The notes: generated by a model not told the origin, from the sequence alone. DNA of 64,000 nucleotides from Alteromonas genovensis (GCF_010500895.1 NZ_JAAAWO010000002.1:434001-498000); one strand, 5' to 3'. Shown: positions 27,663 through 36,486, numbered from the stretch's first letter. Translations and numbers: made by a program.

Positions 27663-28693
27663 GCCTGCTTCTCCACGCTTTCTTTATCGGTGTTTTTTAA
27701 GCTCATACCACCAAACAGCGACTTTAAAAATGCAACTATTATCCATAACACTGAGCCTAATAAAGCGAAGGCTAACGGGTAGTAAAACAATGCCGTAAGC
27801 GGGCGCATTTTGCGAGTTTCACCTTCGATAGGCTCAAGAGTATCGAGCTGTTGATAAATGGAATTGAGTTCTTCAGCATTGCGAGCGCGAAAATACTGCC
27901 CGCCAGTAGAGCTAGCAATATCTGAAAGCATCGTCTCGTCTAGCTCTTGGGAAGGATTTATTTGTCGGCTGCCGAAAAAGCTTTGAATGAGCATTTTGTC
28001 AGCGCCTACACCAATCGTGTATATTTTTACGCCTTTATTAATTGCCAGTTCCTTTGCTTGTTCTGGTGTGATGTTACCTGCTGTGTTTTGACCATCAGTG
28101 AGAAGAATGAGCACGTTATTTGATTCATCTTTTGCATCAAACCGTTTTACCGCTAGGCCTATTGCATCGCCAATAGCAGTCTGTTCACCGACTAACCCGA
28201 TAACGGCTTCACTGAGAAGTGTAGATACGGTTTCTCTATCGTACGTGAGGGGCGCCTGAACATACGCTGTATCAGCAAATAGAATTAGTCCTAACCTGTC
28301 ACCCACCCGGCGTTGAATAAAATCGTACACCACAGACTTTGTCATTGTTAGCCGATTAACCTGCCGGCCATTTAACTGCATATCGTCTATTTTCATGCTG
28401 CCGGATAAATCAACCGCAAGCATCATTTCTCTGCCTTCATTTGGAATGCTGACGGGCTCACCTAGCCACTGGGGTTGAGCGGCAGCCGTGACTAACGCTA
28501 GCCATATAAGCGTTGCTGACGCCAGCGCGACCTTACTCTTTTTAACCGTTCGGTCTTCATTATGTTGCTCGGGACGCAGTCTAGGCACTCGAAGAGCAGC
28601 CAACGAAGGTTCTGACGCCTTAGGTACTAGAAACCTCACTATCAAGGGCAAAGGCAGCGCAAGAAATGCCCACCACCAATTGAAATCCAGCAT
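27659..28693 (-). CDS. batA: BatA, VWA-domain membrane protein
   Basis: The 344-aa product has an N-terminal helix and a second helix near residue 60. A VWA domain follows with an intact MIDAS metal site (DLSGS, Asp95-Ser99, and a later LLTDGQNTAG), then a C-terminal membrane helix (PLAFALLGSVLWIIVAFL). In this operon type, VWA proteins are thought to be clients of the MoxR ATPase. It overlaps the DUF4381 gene by one base and BatB/C by four bases. Confidence 0.9.
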   Translation of the reverse strand: MLDFNWWWAFLALPLPLIVRFLVPKASEPSLAALRVPRLRPEQHNEDRTVKKSKVALASATLIWLALVTAAAQPQWLGEPVSIPNEGREMMLAVDLSGSMKIDDMQLNGRQVNRLTMTKSVVYDFIQRRVGDRLGLILFADTAYVQAPLTYDRETVSTLLSEAVIGLVGEQTAIGDAIGLAVKRFDAKDESNNVLILLTDGQNTAGNITPEQAKELAINKGVKIYTIGVGADKMLIQSFFGSRQINPSQELDETMLSDIASSTGGQYFRARNAEELNSIYQQLDTLEPIEGETRKMRPLTALFYYPLAFALLGSVLWIIVAFLKSLFGGMSLKNTDKESVEKQA

Positions 28694-29214
28694 TATGATG
28701 TTGCCTCTAAAAACGACGGAATACGATTTTGCCTTAGAAATGTTGCGTTTTTAATCCACATTTTTACAGCATCATGGGAGACAGCAAAATCAGTATGCTG
28801 TGCACTATTTCGATAAAGGTTCGCATGTAACGTAGTCAAGCCTTCATTAAGGGCTTGCGCGTTTTTAGGGCACGAAGCTAACAGAAAATCTCGCCACTGC
28901 TGAGTATGCAGGCTACTGATGCGTTCTTTAGGAAAGTAGGAAAGGGCGGTTCGCTTCAATAATGTATTTAACTGAACAGGCCAATCATCGGCATGCTCTG
29001 ATATTGTCCCTAATGCCTTTAATGCTTCCTTGCGAGGTCTGTTGAATGCAATTCGACGTTTTATGAAAACAATGAGGGCAATCAATACAACCACACTCAA
29101 TAGCATTAAAAGCCACCATCCCCAATCGAGTGGCCACCAATCAACGCCCGTAGGTGTTTTAATGTCTCGTAGTTGCAAAAGTGGATCTTGTTCTGGTGAT
29201 GCTTGTAACGCCAT
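28693..29214 (-). CDS. DUF4381 membrane protein of the Bat operon
   Basis: The 173-aa protein has one membrane helix near the N-terminus (WWLLMLLSVVVLIALIVFI) after a WWPLDWGWW aromatic patch, and a cytoplasmic helical domain (RKEALKALGTI... YFPKERISSLHTQQWRDFL). This matches DUF4381, regularly found between the DUF58 and BatA genes. Its function is unknown. Starts and stops overlap both neighbours, so it is part of one transcript. Confidence 0.85.
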   Translation of the reverse strand: MALQASPEQDPLLQLRDIKTPTGVDWWPLDWGWWLLMLLSVVVLIALIVFIKRRIAFNRPRKEALKALGTISEHADDWPVQLNTLLKRTALSYFPKERISSLHTQQWRDFLLASCPKNAQALNEGLTTLHANLYRNSAQHTDFAVSHDAVKMWIKNATFLRQNRIPSFLEATS

Positions 29215-30176
29215 TACACTTTCTCTCTTTGCATACTTTGAAGTTGCTCATCTAATGGATAGGCGCTAGAGACGTGAAAGCGTGCAATGCCCATTTGCTT
29301 AAGCGTTTGCGTAATGGCTGTGTTTTGTTCTTCGCGCCATTCACTGTAGCTGAGCGTTTCCTTGCTATCGCCAAGTACCCAACGCTGATTCACAACGCCA
29401 TCAGACACGTTGACGCTTTGCAGCGCGTTGGTTTCTGGCAATTTGTGTTCGAAAGGATCGTCAACAACGATAGCTCTCACTTCGCAATGACGCGTGAGGT
29501 GCGTTAAATGCTGTTGTGCCGAGGTGCTCATGTTTTGAAAATCAGAAACTAAGTAAACCAAACTACCAGGCTTAGCCAAACGCCTTGCTCTAGCGCAAGC
29601 GTCAGAAAAAGCAACTTGGTCGCGAGCAGTATTCGGCTGCTCCTCATGAGTACCCTGGCTTAATGCTATTAGCTCATGGCAAACGTGAAGTACGGCTTTT
29701 TTTCTACTTAATGGTTTTACTTCTTTGTGACTATTTTGATTAAAAACTAAGGCGCCTACTTTGTCTCCTCGGGCGGCGGCAGACCAACTTATTAGCGAAG
29801 AAATATGCGCTGCTTGAACGGCCTTTGTCAGTAGTTTTGTACCAAACCCCATGGAAGGAAGGTAGTCGCAGAAAATAAAAACAGGACGTTCTCTTTCTTC
29901 TCTATAAATTTTAGTGTGAGTTTTTCCGGTTCTCGCAGTTACGCGCCAGTCGATGGCTCGAATATCATCACCAGGCTGGTAGTGGCGTGCCTCATCGAAT
30001 TCCATGCCTCTACCTTTATGCTTGGTGAGGTAGCTCCCGCTTAAGCGAGCTTGTGGCACCTTTTTGGGAGTTAAGTTCATCAGTTTTGCCAGCTGCTGAT
30101 AGCGCAGTAACTCTGCTGTCGTCAGATTTACCCCATCGCTTTTTAACTTCTCTAATTGCGAGTGAATGTTTGACAT
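29214..30176 (-). CDS. DUF58 (VWA-like) protein of the MoxR operon
   Basis: The 320-aa protein carries the DUF58 signature HYQPGDDIRAIDWRVTARTG followed by a VWA-like region (IFCDYLPSM, LVYLVSDFQNM). It is cytoplasmic, with no membrane helices seen. DUF58 proteins accompany MoxR ATPases and are likely partners or clients. It lies 3 bases downstream of the moxR gene. Confidence 0.9.
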   Translation of the reverse strand: MSNIHSQLEKLKSDGVNLTTAELLRYQQLAKLMNLTPKKVPQARLSGSYLTKHKGRGMEFDEARHYQPGDDIRAIDWRVTARTGKTHTKIYREERERPVFIFCDYLPSMGFGTKLLTKAVQAAHISSLISWSAAARGDKVGALVFNQNSHKEVKPLSRKKAVLHVCHELIALSQGTHEEQPNTARDQVAFSDACARARRLAKPGSLVYLVSDFQNMSTSAQQHLTHLTRHCEVRAIVVDDPFEHKLPETNALQSVNVSDGVVNQRWVLGDSKETLSYSEWREEQNTAITQTLKQMGIARFHVSSAYPLDEQLQSMQREKV

Positions 30177-30179
30177 GGC

Positions 30180-31136
30180 TTAGGGTACAGCAACGGTAGC
30201 GACTATTTTATCCAGTACATCATTGACAGTAACGCCTTCGGCCTCTGCCTGATAAGACAAAATAATTCGGTGTCTCAGTACATTGTGAACAACGGCTTGA
30301 ATATCATCAGGCCCAACAAAGTCACGGCCGCTAAGCCAGGCGTGGGCGCGAGCACAGCGGTCTAGTCCGATAGTAGCTCGTGGACTCGTTCCCATAGCAA
30401 TCCACTGAGCAAGGCTGTCGTCGAAAAGCCCAGGTTTGCGCGTAGCCATGATAAGTTGCACGAGGTAATTTTCTAATTCAGGTGCCATGTAAAGGGATAG
30501 CGCCTCTTTACGAGACGTGAAGATATCGTCTTGACTCAGTGTTGGCGGTGTCACCGGCGGTTGCGATAGCGCCTCTCCTCGAGTAAGTCGTAAAATCTCT
30601 AATTCAGTATCTGCATCGGGATAGTCAATATCAACATGCATTAAAAACCTGTCGAGTTGTGCTTCAGGGAGTGGGTAGGTTCCTTCCTGTTCTAGCGGAT
30701 TCTGCGTTGCCATCACTAAAAATAGAGGAGGCAAAGGGTAAGTTTTACTACCTACCGTTATCTGGCGCTCTGCCATGGCTTCTAATAACGCAGACTGCAC
30801 TTTAGCAGGCGCTCGGTTAATCTCATCGGCAAGTACTAAACTGTGGAAAAGGGGGCCTTTCTGAAAAACAAACTCTCCTGTTTCAGGGCGATAAATGTCT
30901 GTTCCCGTTAAATCAGCAGGCAACAAATCCGGTGTAAACTGAACTCGATGAAAGTCACCATCCACACCATTGGCCAGGGCATTAATAGCACGGGTTTTAG
31001 CAAGGCCTGGCGGTCCCTCCACAAGAAGGTGTCCATCGGCGAGTAGCGCTATTAAAATACTTTTTGTTAATGCATGTTGACCGATAATTTGTTGATCAAG
31101 GTAAGCATGTAATTGTTTAAATTGCTCTGCTGCCAT
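30180..31136 (-). CDS. moxR: MoxR-family AAA+ ATPase
   Basis: The 318-aa product has Walker A GPPGLAKT (residues 41-48), Walker B ADEINRAPAK, sensor 1 ATQNPLEQEGTYPLPEAQLDRF and the C-terminal lid. MoxR ATPases are chaperone-like factors that act on VWA proteins, several of which are encoded downstream. It is the first gene of the six-gene operon running to batD. No start ambiguity. Confidence 0.95.
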   Translation of the reverse strand: MAAEQFKQLHAYLDQQIIGQHALTKSILIALLADGHLLVEGPPGLAKTRAINALANGVDGDFHRVQFTPDLLPADLTGTDIYRPETGEFVFQKGPLFHSLVLADEINRAPAKVQSALLEAMAERQITVGSKTYPLPPLFLVMATQNPLEQEGTYPLPEAQLDRFLMHVDIDYPDADTELEILRLTRGEALSQPPVTPPTLSQDDIFTSRKEALSLYMAPELENYLVQLIMATRKPGLFDDSLAQWIAMGTSPRATIGLDRCARAHAWLSGRDFVGPDDIQAVVHNVLRHRIILSYQAEAEGVTVNDVLDKIVATVAVP

Positions 31137-31570
31137 ATTGCCATTTTTCCAATTAAATTCTAGTTATCAGGAAGTGCCCGTGACGCTTGTGAGGAAATGT
31201 CGACCACTTTGCACAAAAAAAGCGTAGTTTCTGAGGTCATCACCTAGACTTACCTAAACAATGACACAAAACAGACTGTGTTTCTCATATAAGGTTCATT
31301 TTGCATTACTTCAAGTCACTTATGTGGATGAAAATGAGAAATGCCATATTAAATTGCGAAGAAATTCTGGTGAGGCTGATAAGAAACACGATCTACACGC
31401 CTAATCTAGTTAAAAGGTAGTCTGCCCATATTCTTTGCTTGATAACCGTTATTCTCTTCGCATTATTTGCTATTTTGTTCATAGTTTGTAAAAATCGATG
31501 TTATTACAGGTCAGACCACTTGGTTCAGGTGTCGATAGCACTTGCTGAGGGTCACTAATTTAGGTGCATT
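31137..31570. other. Divergent intergenic region between moxR and fadI
   Basis: The 434-bp AT-rich gap must hold promoters for both the MoxR/Bat operon and fadIJ. The only recognisable element is a GGTC-A-GACC palindrome near the fadI side (listed separately). A 47-codon frame at 31261-31404 lacks a ribosome site and is not called. Confidence 0.6.
31505..31521. promoter_or_regulatory. Candidate FadR-type operator upstream of fadIJ
   Basis: The 17-bp TACAGGTCAGACCACTT has a perfect core palindrome GGTC-A-GACC. It resembles the enterobacterial FadR operator pattern (ctGGTn-n-GACCag). It lies 50 bp before the fadI start, where a repressor of fatty-acid degradation would sit. Alteromonadales are usually credited with PsrA-type control of such genes, so the assignment is tentative. 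Confidence 0.45.
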
Positions 31571-32881
31571 ATGTCCACAAAACAATCAGTTACAACCCGA
31601 GAGGGTGATCGTATCGCTATTGTCGCGGGGTTACGTACTCCTTTCGCAAAGATGGCGACATATTTTCACGGCGTTCCCGCTGTAGACCTAGGCAAGATGG
31701 TCGTGAACGAACTTCTTGTTCGCCACGGAATTCAAAAAGAGTGGGTGGATCAGGTTGTCTATGGGCAAGTAGTGCAAATGCCTGAAGCGCCAAACATTGC
31801 TCGTGAAATTGTATTGGGCACTGGCATGAATGTGCATACCGATGCGTACAGCGTCTCACGAGCGTGTGCCACAAGCTTTCAGTCTACGGTTAATATTGCC
31901 GAGAGCATGATGGCGGGACACGTTCAGGTTGGTATTGCAGGTGGCGCCGACTCTACGTCTGTATCTCCTATTGGTGTGTCTAAGAATTTAGCCAGAGCGT
32001 TGGTTGATTTGCAAAAAACGAAAACTCTTGGTCAGAAGCTGAATATTTTCAAGCGCCTTGGTCTTAAAGATTTAGCCCCTGTACCGCCTGCAGTTGCAGA
32101 GTATTCATCGGGACTGTCAATGGGACAAACCGCAGAGCAAATGGCGAAGTCTCATGGTATTAGCCGTGAAGAGCAAGATAAATTGGCTCACCGCTCGCAC
32201 AGCTTTGCAGCGCAAAGTTGGGAGGAAGGCAAGTTATCAAGTGAAGTAATGACTGCTTATGCCGAACCTTATAAAGGTGCTCTTGAGCGCGACAATAACG
32301 TGCGTTTCGACTCAAAGTTAGAAAGTTACGCCAAACTACGCCCTGTTTTTGATAAGAAATACGGCTCTGTGACTGCGGCTAACGCCACGCCCCTTACCGA
32401 CGGTGCATCTGCCGTTATCATGATGACAGAAAGTCGTGCTAAAGAGCTAGGATATACTCCACTTGGCTACATCAAGAGCTATGCATTTTCTGCTATTGAT
32501 GTGTGGGAAGACATGTTAATGGGACCTTCTTATGCTACACCCATTGCGTTAGATAGAGCCGGCATGACGCTAAACGACCTTACCTTAATAGAGATGCACG
32601 AAGCATTTGCTGCGCAAACACTTGCCAATGTAAAAATGTTTGCAAGCGATAAATTTGCCAAAGAAAAGCTAGGGCGAAGCAAAGCCACGGGCGAAATTGA
32701 TATGGACAAGTTTAATGTAATGGGCAGCTCGATTGCTTACGGCCATCCATTTGCTGCTACGGGAACTCGTATGATTACGCAGATGCTTAATGAGCTAAAT
32801 CGTCGTGGAGGCGGAAGTGGCCTTCTTACAGCATGCGCAGCCGGTGGTTTAGGCGCAGCTATGATTGTGGAGACAGAATAA
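31571..32881 (+). CDS. fadI: FadI, 3-ketoacyl-CoA thiolase
   Basis: FadI is the thiolase of the FadI-FadJ beta-oxidation complex, cleaving 3-ketoacyl-CoA to acetyl-CoA and a shortened acyl-CoA. The 436-aa product matches the FadI length (longer than the ~390-aa FadA). The nucleophile is Cys99 (SRACATS); the C-terminal active site is [10 protein letters not shown], and GHPFAATG supplies the catalytic His. It is the first gene of the operon, with fadJ starting one base after its stop. Confidence 0.95.
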   Translation: MSTKQSVTTREGDRIAIVAGLRTPFAKMATYFHGVPAVDLGKMVVNELLVRHGIQKEWVDQVVYGQVVQMPEAPNIAREIVLGTGMNVHTDAYSVSRACATSFQSTVNIAESMMAGHVQVGIAGGADSTSVSPIGVSKNLARALVDLQKTKTLGQKLNIFKRLGLKDLAPVPPAVAEYSSGLSMGQTAEQMAKSHGISREEQDKLAHRSHSFAAQSWEEGKLSSEVMTAYAEPYKGALERDNNVRFDSKLESYAKLRPVFDKKYGSVTAANATPLTDGASAVIMMTESRAKELGYTPLGYIKSYAFSAIDVWEDMLMGPSYATPIALDRAGMTLNDLTLIEMHEAFAAQTLANVKMFASDKFAKEKLGRSKATGEIDMDKFNVMGSSIAYGHPFAATGTRMITQMLNELNRRGGGSGLLTACAAGGLGAAMIVETE

Positions 32882-32882
32882 T

Positions 32883-35054
32883 ATGAGTCAGGAAAATATG
32901 AGCCAAAACACAGAAGCTAACGAGGCAGCCACGCCCACTACAGGTGCGTTTACGTTGACCAAGCAGGACAACGGCGTTGCTATTCTAAGCATGGATGTGC
33001 CTGGTGAGAGCATGAACACGCTAAAAGCCGAGTTCGGCGATGAAATTAGCGCAATGCTAGATGATATTGAGCAGGACAATAGCATCAAAGGCGTAGTCGT
33101 CATTAGCGGTAAGCGTAATTCGTTTGTTGCTGGCGCCGATATCTCTATGCTTGCAGCATGCAAAACAGCCGAAGATGCAACAACAATTGCTGCTGGTGGC
33201 CAAGCTGTGTTCGACCGAATTGAAAATATGAAGGCAACATTTGTCGCTGCCATCCACGGGCCTGCCTTAGGCGGCGGTTTGGAATTGGCGCTTGCTTGTC
33301 ACTATCGCGTATGTACAGACGCACCAAGCACGCAGGTTGGTTTGCCTGAAGTACAGCTTGGGTTGCTACCTGGGAGTGGCGGAACGCAGCGTCTTCCTCG
33401 ATTAATCGGTATTCAGCAAGCGATGAAAATGATGCTTACTGGTTCGCCAGCTAGAGCGAAACAAGCTAAGAAGTACGGCATTGTTGATGAGGTAGTGCCT
33501 GAAAGTGTGCTACTCAAGGTGGCTGAGCAATTTGCGCTTAAGCGCAAGCCAGAGCGTGAAGCGCCGCAAAAAGGGCTAATGAACAAAGTATTGGAGACTA
33601 CCGGTCCTGGTCGCAATATGATGTTCAAAAAAGCACGTGAAGCCACATTTGCTAAAACTAAGGGCAATTACCCTTCACCTGGCTACATTATTGATGTTAT
33701 TGAAACTGGCATTAATGATGGAATGAAAGCGGGTTTAAAGGCAGAAGCTGAAGCATTTGGTAAATTGGTGATGACGCCAGAGTCATTCCAACTTCGTCAA
33801 ATATTCTTTGCTACTACCGAAATGAAAAAGGAAAACGGTGTAGAAGGCGTCAGCCCTACAAAGATGAAGAAAGTAGGCGTTTTAGGCGGAGGCTTGATGG
33901 GCGGCGGTATAGCTTTTGTTACATCAACAAAAGCCGGTGTGCCTGTGCGTATTAAAGACGTGCGCGCAGAAGGTATTGCTAATGCAATGAAGTACAGCTA
34001 TGACATCTTAAATAAAAAGGTGAAGAAGCGTTTTATTCGCAATAGTGAAATGCAGAAGCAATTAGCCTTGCTAACGGGAACACTGGACTATAGCGGTTAT
34101 AAAGATATTGATATCGTTGTAGAAGCCGTTTTTGAAGATCTTGATTTAAAGCAAAAGATGGTGGCTGACATTGAAGAAAATTGTAAAGAAACAACAATTT
34201 TCGCATCAAATACGTCATCTATTCCTATCACGCAAATTGCTGAGAAAGCTGCCCGTCCAGAAAATGTCATTGGTCTGCACTATTTCTCCCCGGTAGATAA
34301 AATGCCGTTGGCGGAAGTGATTGCTCATGATAAAACCTCAGATGATGTCATTTCATCTACGGTTGAGTTTGCGAAGAAGCAGGGTAAGACGCCGGTTGTC
34401 GTTAAAGACGGCGCAGGCTTTTATGTGAATCGTATTTTAGCGCCTTACATGAATGAAGCGGCTAACTTAATCTTAGATGGCGAGCCAATTGAGCATATTG
34501 ACAAGTCTTTAGTGAAATTTGGGTTCCCAGTTGGCCCAGTCAAGCTACTTGATGAGGTTGGTATAGACGTAGGCACCAAGATTATTCCATTTTTAGTGGA
34601 AGCGTTTGGTGAGCGTTTCACCGCGCCTTCTGCATTTGACAAAGTGTTGTCTGATGGACGTAAAGGTAAGAAAAACAAGAAAGGATTTTACGATTACGAA
34701 GGTAAGAAGCCTGGTAAAGAAGTCGATGAAAGCATTTATGAATTATTAGGGCTATCACCGTCAAGTAAGCTTAGCGAGAAAGAAGTGGCAGAGCGCTGCG
34801 TTCTGATGATGCTGAACGAGGCTGCTCGCTGTTTAGATGAAGGTGTTATTCGCAATGCCCGTGACGGTGATATTGGTGCTATATTCGGTATTGGATTCCC
34901 GCCGTTTTTGGGTGGTCCGTTCCGATACATGGACACGCTTGGCATAAAGCATGTTGTAGCTAGGCTAAATCATTACTCTACCGCTGTTGGTGATAAGTTC
35001 GCGCCAGCTGATGTACTGGTGAAGATGGCGGAAAGCGATAAGTCGTTTTACTAA
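32883..35054 (+). CDS. fadJ: FadJ, fatty-acid oxidation multifunctional enzyme
   Basis: FadJ carries enoyl-CoA hydratase and 3-hydroxyacyl-CoA dehydrogenase activities. In the 723-aa product, the N-terminal crotonase domain has the oxyanion and catalytic motifs (FVAGADISML, GLPEVQLGLLPGSGGTQRLP). A Rossmann NAD site (VGVLGGGLMGGGIAFV) begins the dehydrogenase half, with HYFSPVDKMPLAEV downstream. ATG 32883 is chosen over the in-frame GTG 32865, which would lie inside fadI; GGAGA sits upstream of 32883. The transcript ends at the strong terminator at 35076. Confidence 0.95.
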   Translation: MSQENMSQNTEANEAATPTTGAFTLTKQDNGVAILSMDVPGESMNTLKAEFGDEISAMLDDIEQDNSIKGVVVISGKRNSFVAGADISMLAACKTAEDATTIAAGGQAVFDRIENMKATFVAAIHGPALGGGLELALACHYRVCTDAPSTQVGLPEVQLGLLPGSGGTQRLPRLIGIQQAMKMMLTGSPARAKQAKKYGIVDEVVPESVLLKVAEQFALKRKPEREAPQKGLMNKVLETTGPGRNMMFKKAREATFAKTKGNYPSPGYIIDVIETGINDGMKAGLKAEAEAFGKLVMTPESFQLRQIFFATTEMKKENGVEGVSPTKMKKVGVLGGGLMGGGIAFVTSTKAGVPVRIKDVRAEGIANAMKYSYDILNKKVKKRFIRNSEMQKQLALLTGTLDYSGYKDIDIVVEAVFEDLDLKQKMVADIEENCKETTIFASNTSSIPITQIAEKAARPENVIGLHYFSPVDKMPLAEVIAHDKTSDDVISSTVEFAKKQGKTPVVVKDGAGFYVNRILAPYMNEAANLILDGEPIEHIDKSLVKFGFPVGPVKLLDEVGIDVGTKIIPFLVEAFGERFTAPSAFDKVLSDGRKGKKNKKGFYDYEGKKPGKEVDESIYELLGLSPSSKLSEKEVAERCVLMMLNEAARCLDEGVIRNARDGDIGAIFGIGFPPFLGGPFRYMDTLGIKHVVARLNHYSTAVGDKFAPADVLVKMAESDKSFY

Positions 35055-35075
35055 CATCTAGTGAAGTATGATATA

Positions 35076-35110
35076 AAAACGGGGCATTTAATAAATGCCC
35101 CGTTTTTTTT
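35076..35110 (+). terminator. Rho-independent terminator of fadIJ
   Basis: The strong stem CGGGGCATTTA-AT-AAATGCCCCG has an A-run before it and a T8 run after it, 20-55 bases after the fadJ stop. It can also work on the minus strand to end the small-peptide operon at 35220-35559. Confidence 0.92.
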
Positions 35111-35219
35111 GTCTTTTTTTAAGTAAGAGCTTTTTTAAATAAGGGCTTCTAGTCAGAGACCTAAGTTGAACCCACAGCAAGTTGCTAAAGCACCACCGGC
35201 TTTGCAAAAATGCCCTTAG

Positions 35220-35414
35220 CTACTTCAAGTAAGTTTGAACCTTAAAATAAAGCAGGGTTAATAATGCTGCGGCAAAAAAATACTTCGATGTGAATACATA
35301 CTCACCCTTAGCCGCTGCGAAATACATTACCATCAGCCAGCAGTACACAATATTCACAACGATCAACCCTTGGCCAAATCGACAAAGCTTACTAACGTCT
35401 TTAATGAGTTGCAT
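35220..35414 (-). CDS. Two-helix small membrane protein, candidate immunity protein
   Basis: The 64-aa product has two hydrophobic helices (IVVNIVYCWLMVMYFAAA and YFFAAALLTLLYF) joined by a short polar loop, and a basic N-terminus. Its ATG at 35414 lies inside the end of the double-glycine peptide gene (14-bp overlap), with a GGGGCAGG ribosome-site-like stretch upstream, so the two are translationally linked. Small two- or three-helix inner-membrane proteins encoded directly after a class II microcin or bacteriocin are typically immunity proteins, but no sequence match is claimed. Confidence 0.65.
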   Translation of the reverse strand: MQLIKDVSKLCRFGQGLIVVNIVYCWLMVMYFAAAKGEYVFTSKYFFAAALLTLLYFKVQTYLK

Positions 35415-35559
35415 CGTATAAACCTGCCCCTAAACCCGCGCCGAAGTCAGCAGAAACCTGGAGGGCTCCTATGTAACCGGCAGTGAACAGCATGGCCGTT
35501 AATATTGGTCCGATGCCACCAGAAATATTGTCTAATTCATGAATTGTTAGCTCTTGCAT
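35401..35559 (-). CDS. Double-glycine leader peptide (microcin/class II bacteriocin-like precursor)
   Basis: The 52-aa product begins MQELTIHELDNISGG, closely matching the pattern of colicin V-type leaders (M-x-x-L-T-x-x-E-L-x-x-V/I-S-G-G). Cleavage after GG would release a 37-residue core that is hydrophobic and glycine-rich, with GxxxG-like spacing and the ending GAGLGAGLYDATH. The ATG at 35559 is preceded by AGAGGCGG at good spacing. It is not nested in any larger gene. It overlaps the 64-aa membrane protein gene that follows. No C39-peptidase ABC exporter is present in the window, so export would need a transporter elsewhere. Confidence 0.78.
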   Translation of the reverse strand: MQELTIHELDNISGGIGPILTAMLFTAGYIGALQVSADFGAGLGAGLYDATH

Positions 35560-35791
35560 TTCCCGCCTCTTTATTTGTTTAATAAATAGGTTAAAACGAC
35601 CTAGAGCCGTTTTTAAATTTTAAAGTTTAAAACTTATTTACTCACGATGATTTCAAGAAGAGTAGTGGATTCGATATAATTTATTAACTGACCGTTAGCC
35701 TAGAATTGATTTACCGCTATTTCAGTGCAAAGAGTTTGTTGTTAATAATCAACGCTAAAAGGTGTTTTTTCGTAACCATTAGGTTGCTGAT

Positions 35792-36037
35792 ATGTTAAAT
35801 ACTGGTCGTTCGTCGATTTTCGTTCATGTAACTGTAATTTGTGCTGGTTTATTGAGCATTTATGGTTAGAATCACCCCGTTTTCTTTAGTTACTATCGGT
35901 ATATTATTCAAGGCGAGCCTTCATATTATAAAGATAATACTGATGTCAAAAAAATGACGCCTCACTTAACAGAGACCTTTATTACTGCAACCATTTTGGT
36001 GGCGATCATTTTTATGGCGATACAATGTTCAAAGTGA
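35792..36037 (+). pseudogene. Small two-helix membrane protein frame interrupted by TAG
   Basis: An 82-codon frame starts at ATG 35792 and ends at TGA 36035, with a single in-frame TAG at codon 26 (35867-35869). The part before the stop is hydrophobic (SIFVHVTVICAGLLSIYG). The part after it has a polar stretch (YYRYIIQGEPSYYKDNTD) and a second helix (TFITATILVAIIFMAI). One stop in 82 AT-rich codons, flanked by two helix-like segments, suggests a recently broken small membrane-protein gene. A chance frame cannot be excluded. Confidence 0.4.
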
Positions 36038-36118
36038 ATGATGTTACCGTTTGAATAAACAGGCAATGATTACTTGATATGGTTTAATCAAAACCCTTCG
36101 AAATTGTGGAGATGTAGA

Positions 36119-36316
36119 GTGTTGTCACTTGTTCTAGTATGCATGATATTTAGCGCCTATTTTTATGTAGAGGCGTTTAAGTGGGGTATGAATGCCAGAC
36201 GCTGGGCTGCGGCAGGTTTACTCCTAGGCCCTGCAGTGCTTCCCATGTTCTCTATTTCGCGTCATATTCATTGGCGCAACGCTGTAGGCTACAACAACCT
36301 CTTTGTTGCCGCATAA
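36119..36316 (+). CDS. Small hydrophobic membrane protein
   Basis: The 65-aa product has a hydrophobic N-terminal helix (LSLVLVCMIFSAYFYV) and a second segment with a glycine/proline module (RRWAAAGLLLGPAVLPMF) ending in basic residues. GTG 36119 is preferred because GGAG lies 7 bases upstream; an in-frame TTG at 36074 would add 15 residues. The W-(x)3-G-L-x-L-G-P-x(3)-P-x-F pattern recurs, from memory, in short gammaproteobacterial membrane proteins of unknown role. It sits in the small-gene island downstream of fadJ. Confidence 0.55.
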   Translation: MLSLVLVCMIFSAYFYVEAFKWGMNARRWAAAGLLLGPAVLPMFSISRHIHWRNAVGYNNLFVAA

Positions 36317-36385
36317 GCGCTTACAGGACGCTTTGACCTAACGCTGCAAAAGGTGCCAGTGGAATGTGTGGTGATGGGGAGATTC

Positions 36386-36418
36386 GAGGGCGAATAGAGG
36401 GCGAATAGAGGTCGAGTG
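36386..36418. repeat. 11-bp tandem repeat
   Basis: Two identical 11-bp units (GAGGGCGAATA) plus a diverged third (GAGGTCGAGTG) lie between the 65-aa membrane protein gene and the terminator at 36440. Confidence 0.75.
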
Positions 36419-36439
36419 ATTCGGTAAAAGCTAAGCATA

Positions 36440-36466
36440 AAAAAAGAGAGCCGAGGCTCTCTTTTT
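36440..36466 (-). terminator. Terminator downstream of the 55-aa peptide gene
   Basis: The stem AAAAAGAGAGCC-GAG-GGCTCTCTTTTT carries its own A/T run, lies 20 bases past the stop of the 55-aa gene on the minus strand, and is usable in both directions. Confidence 0.85.
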
Positions 36467-36486
36467 AGAATCTGTGTCAGTGCGCA

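Noticed and set aside
31261..31404. 47-codon frame in the moxR-fadI gap
   Set aside because: No ribosome site, no recognisable composition or partner; likely chance.
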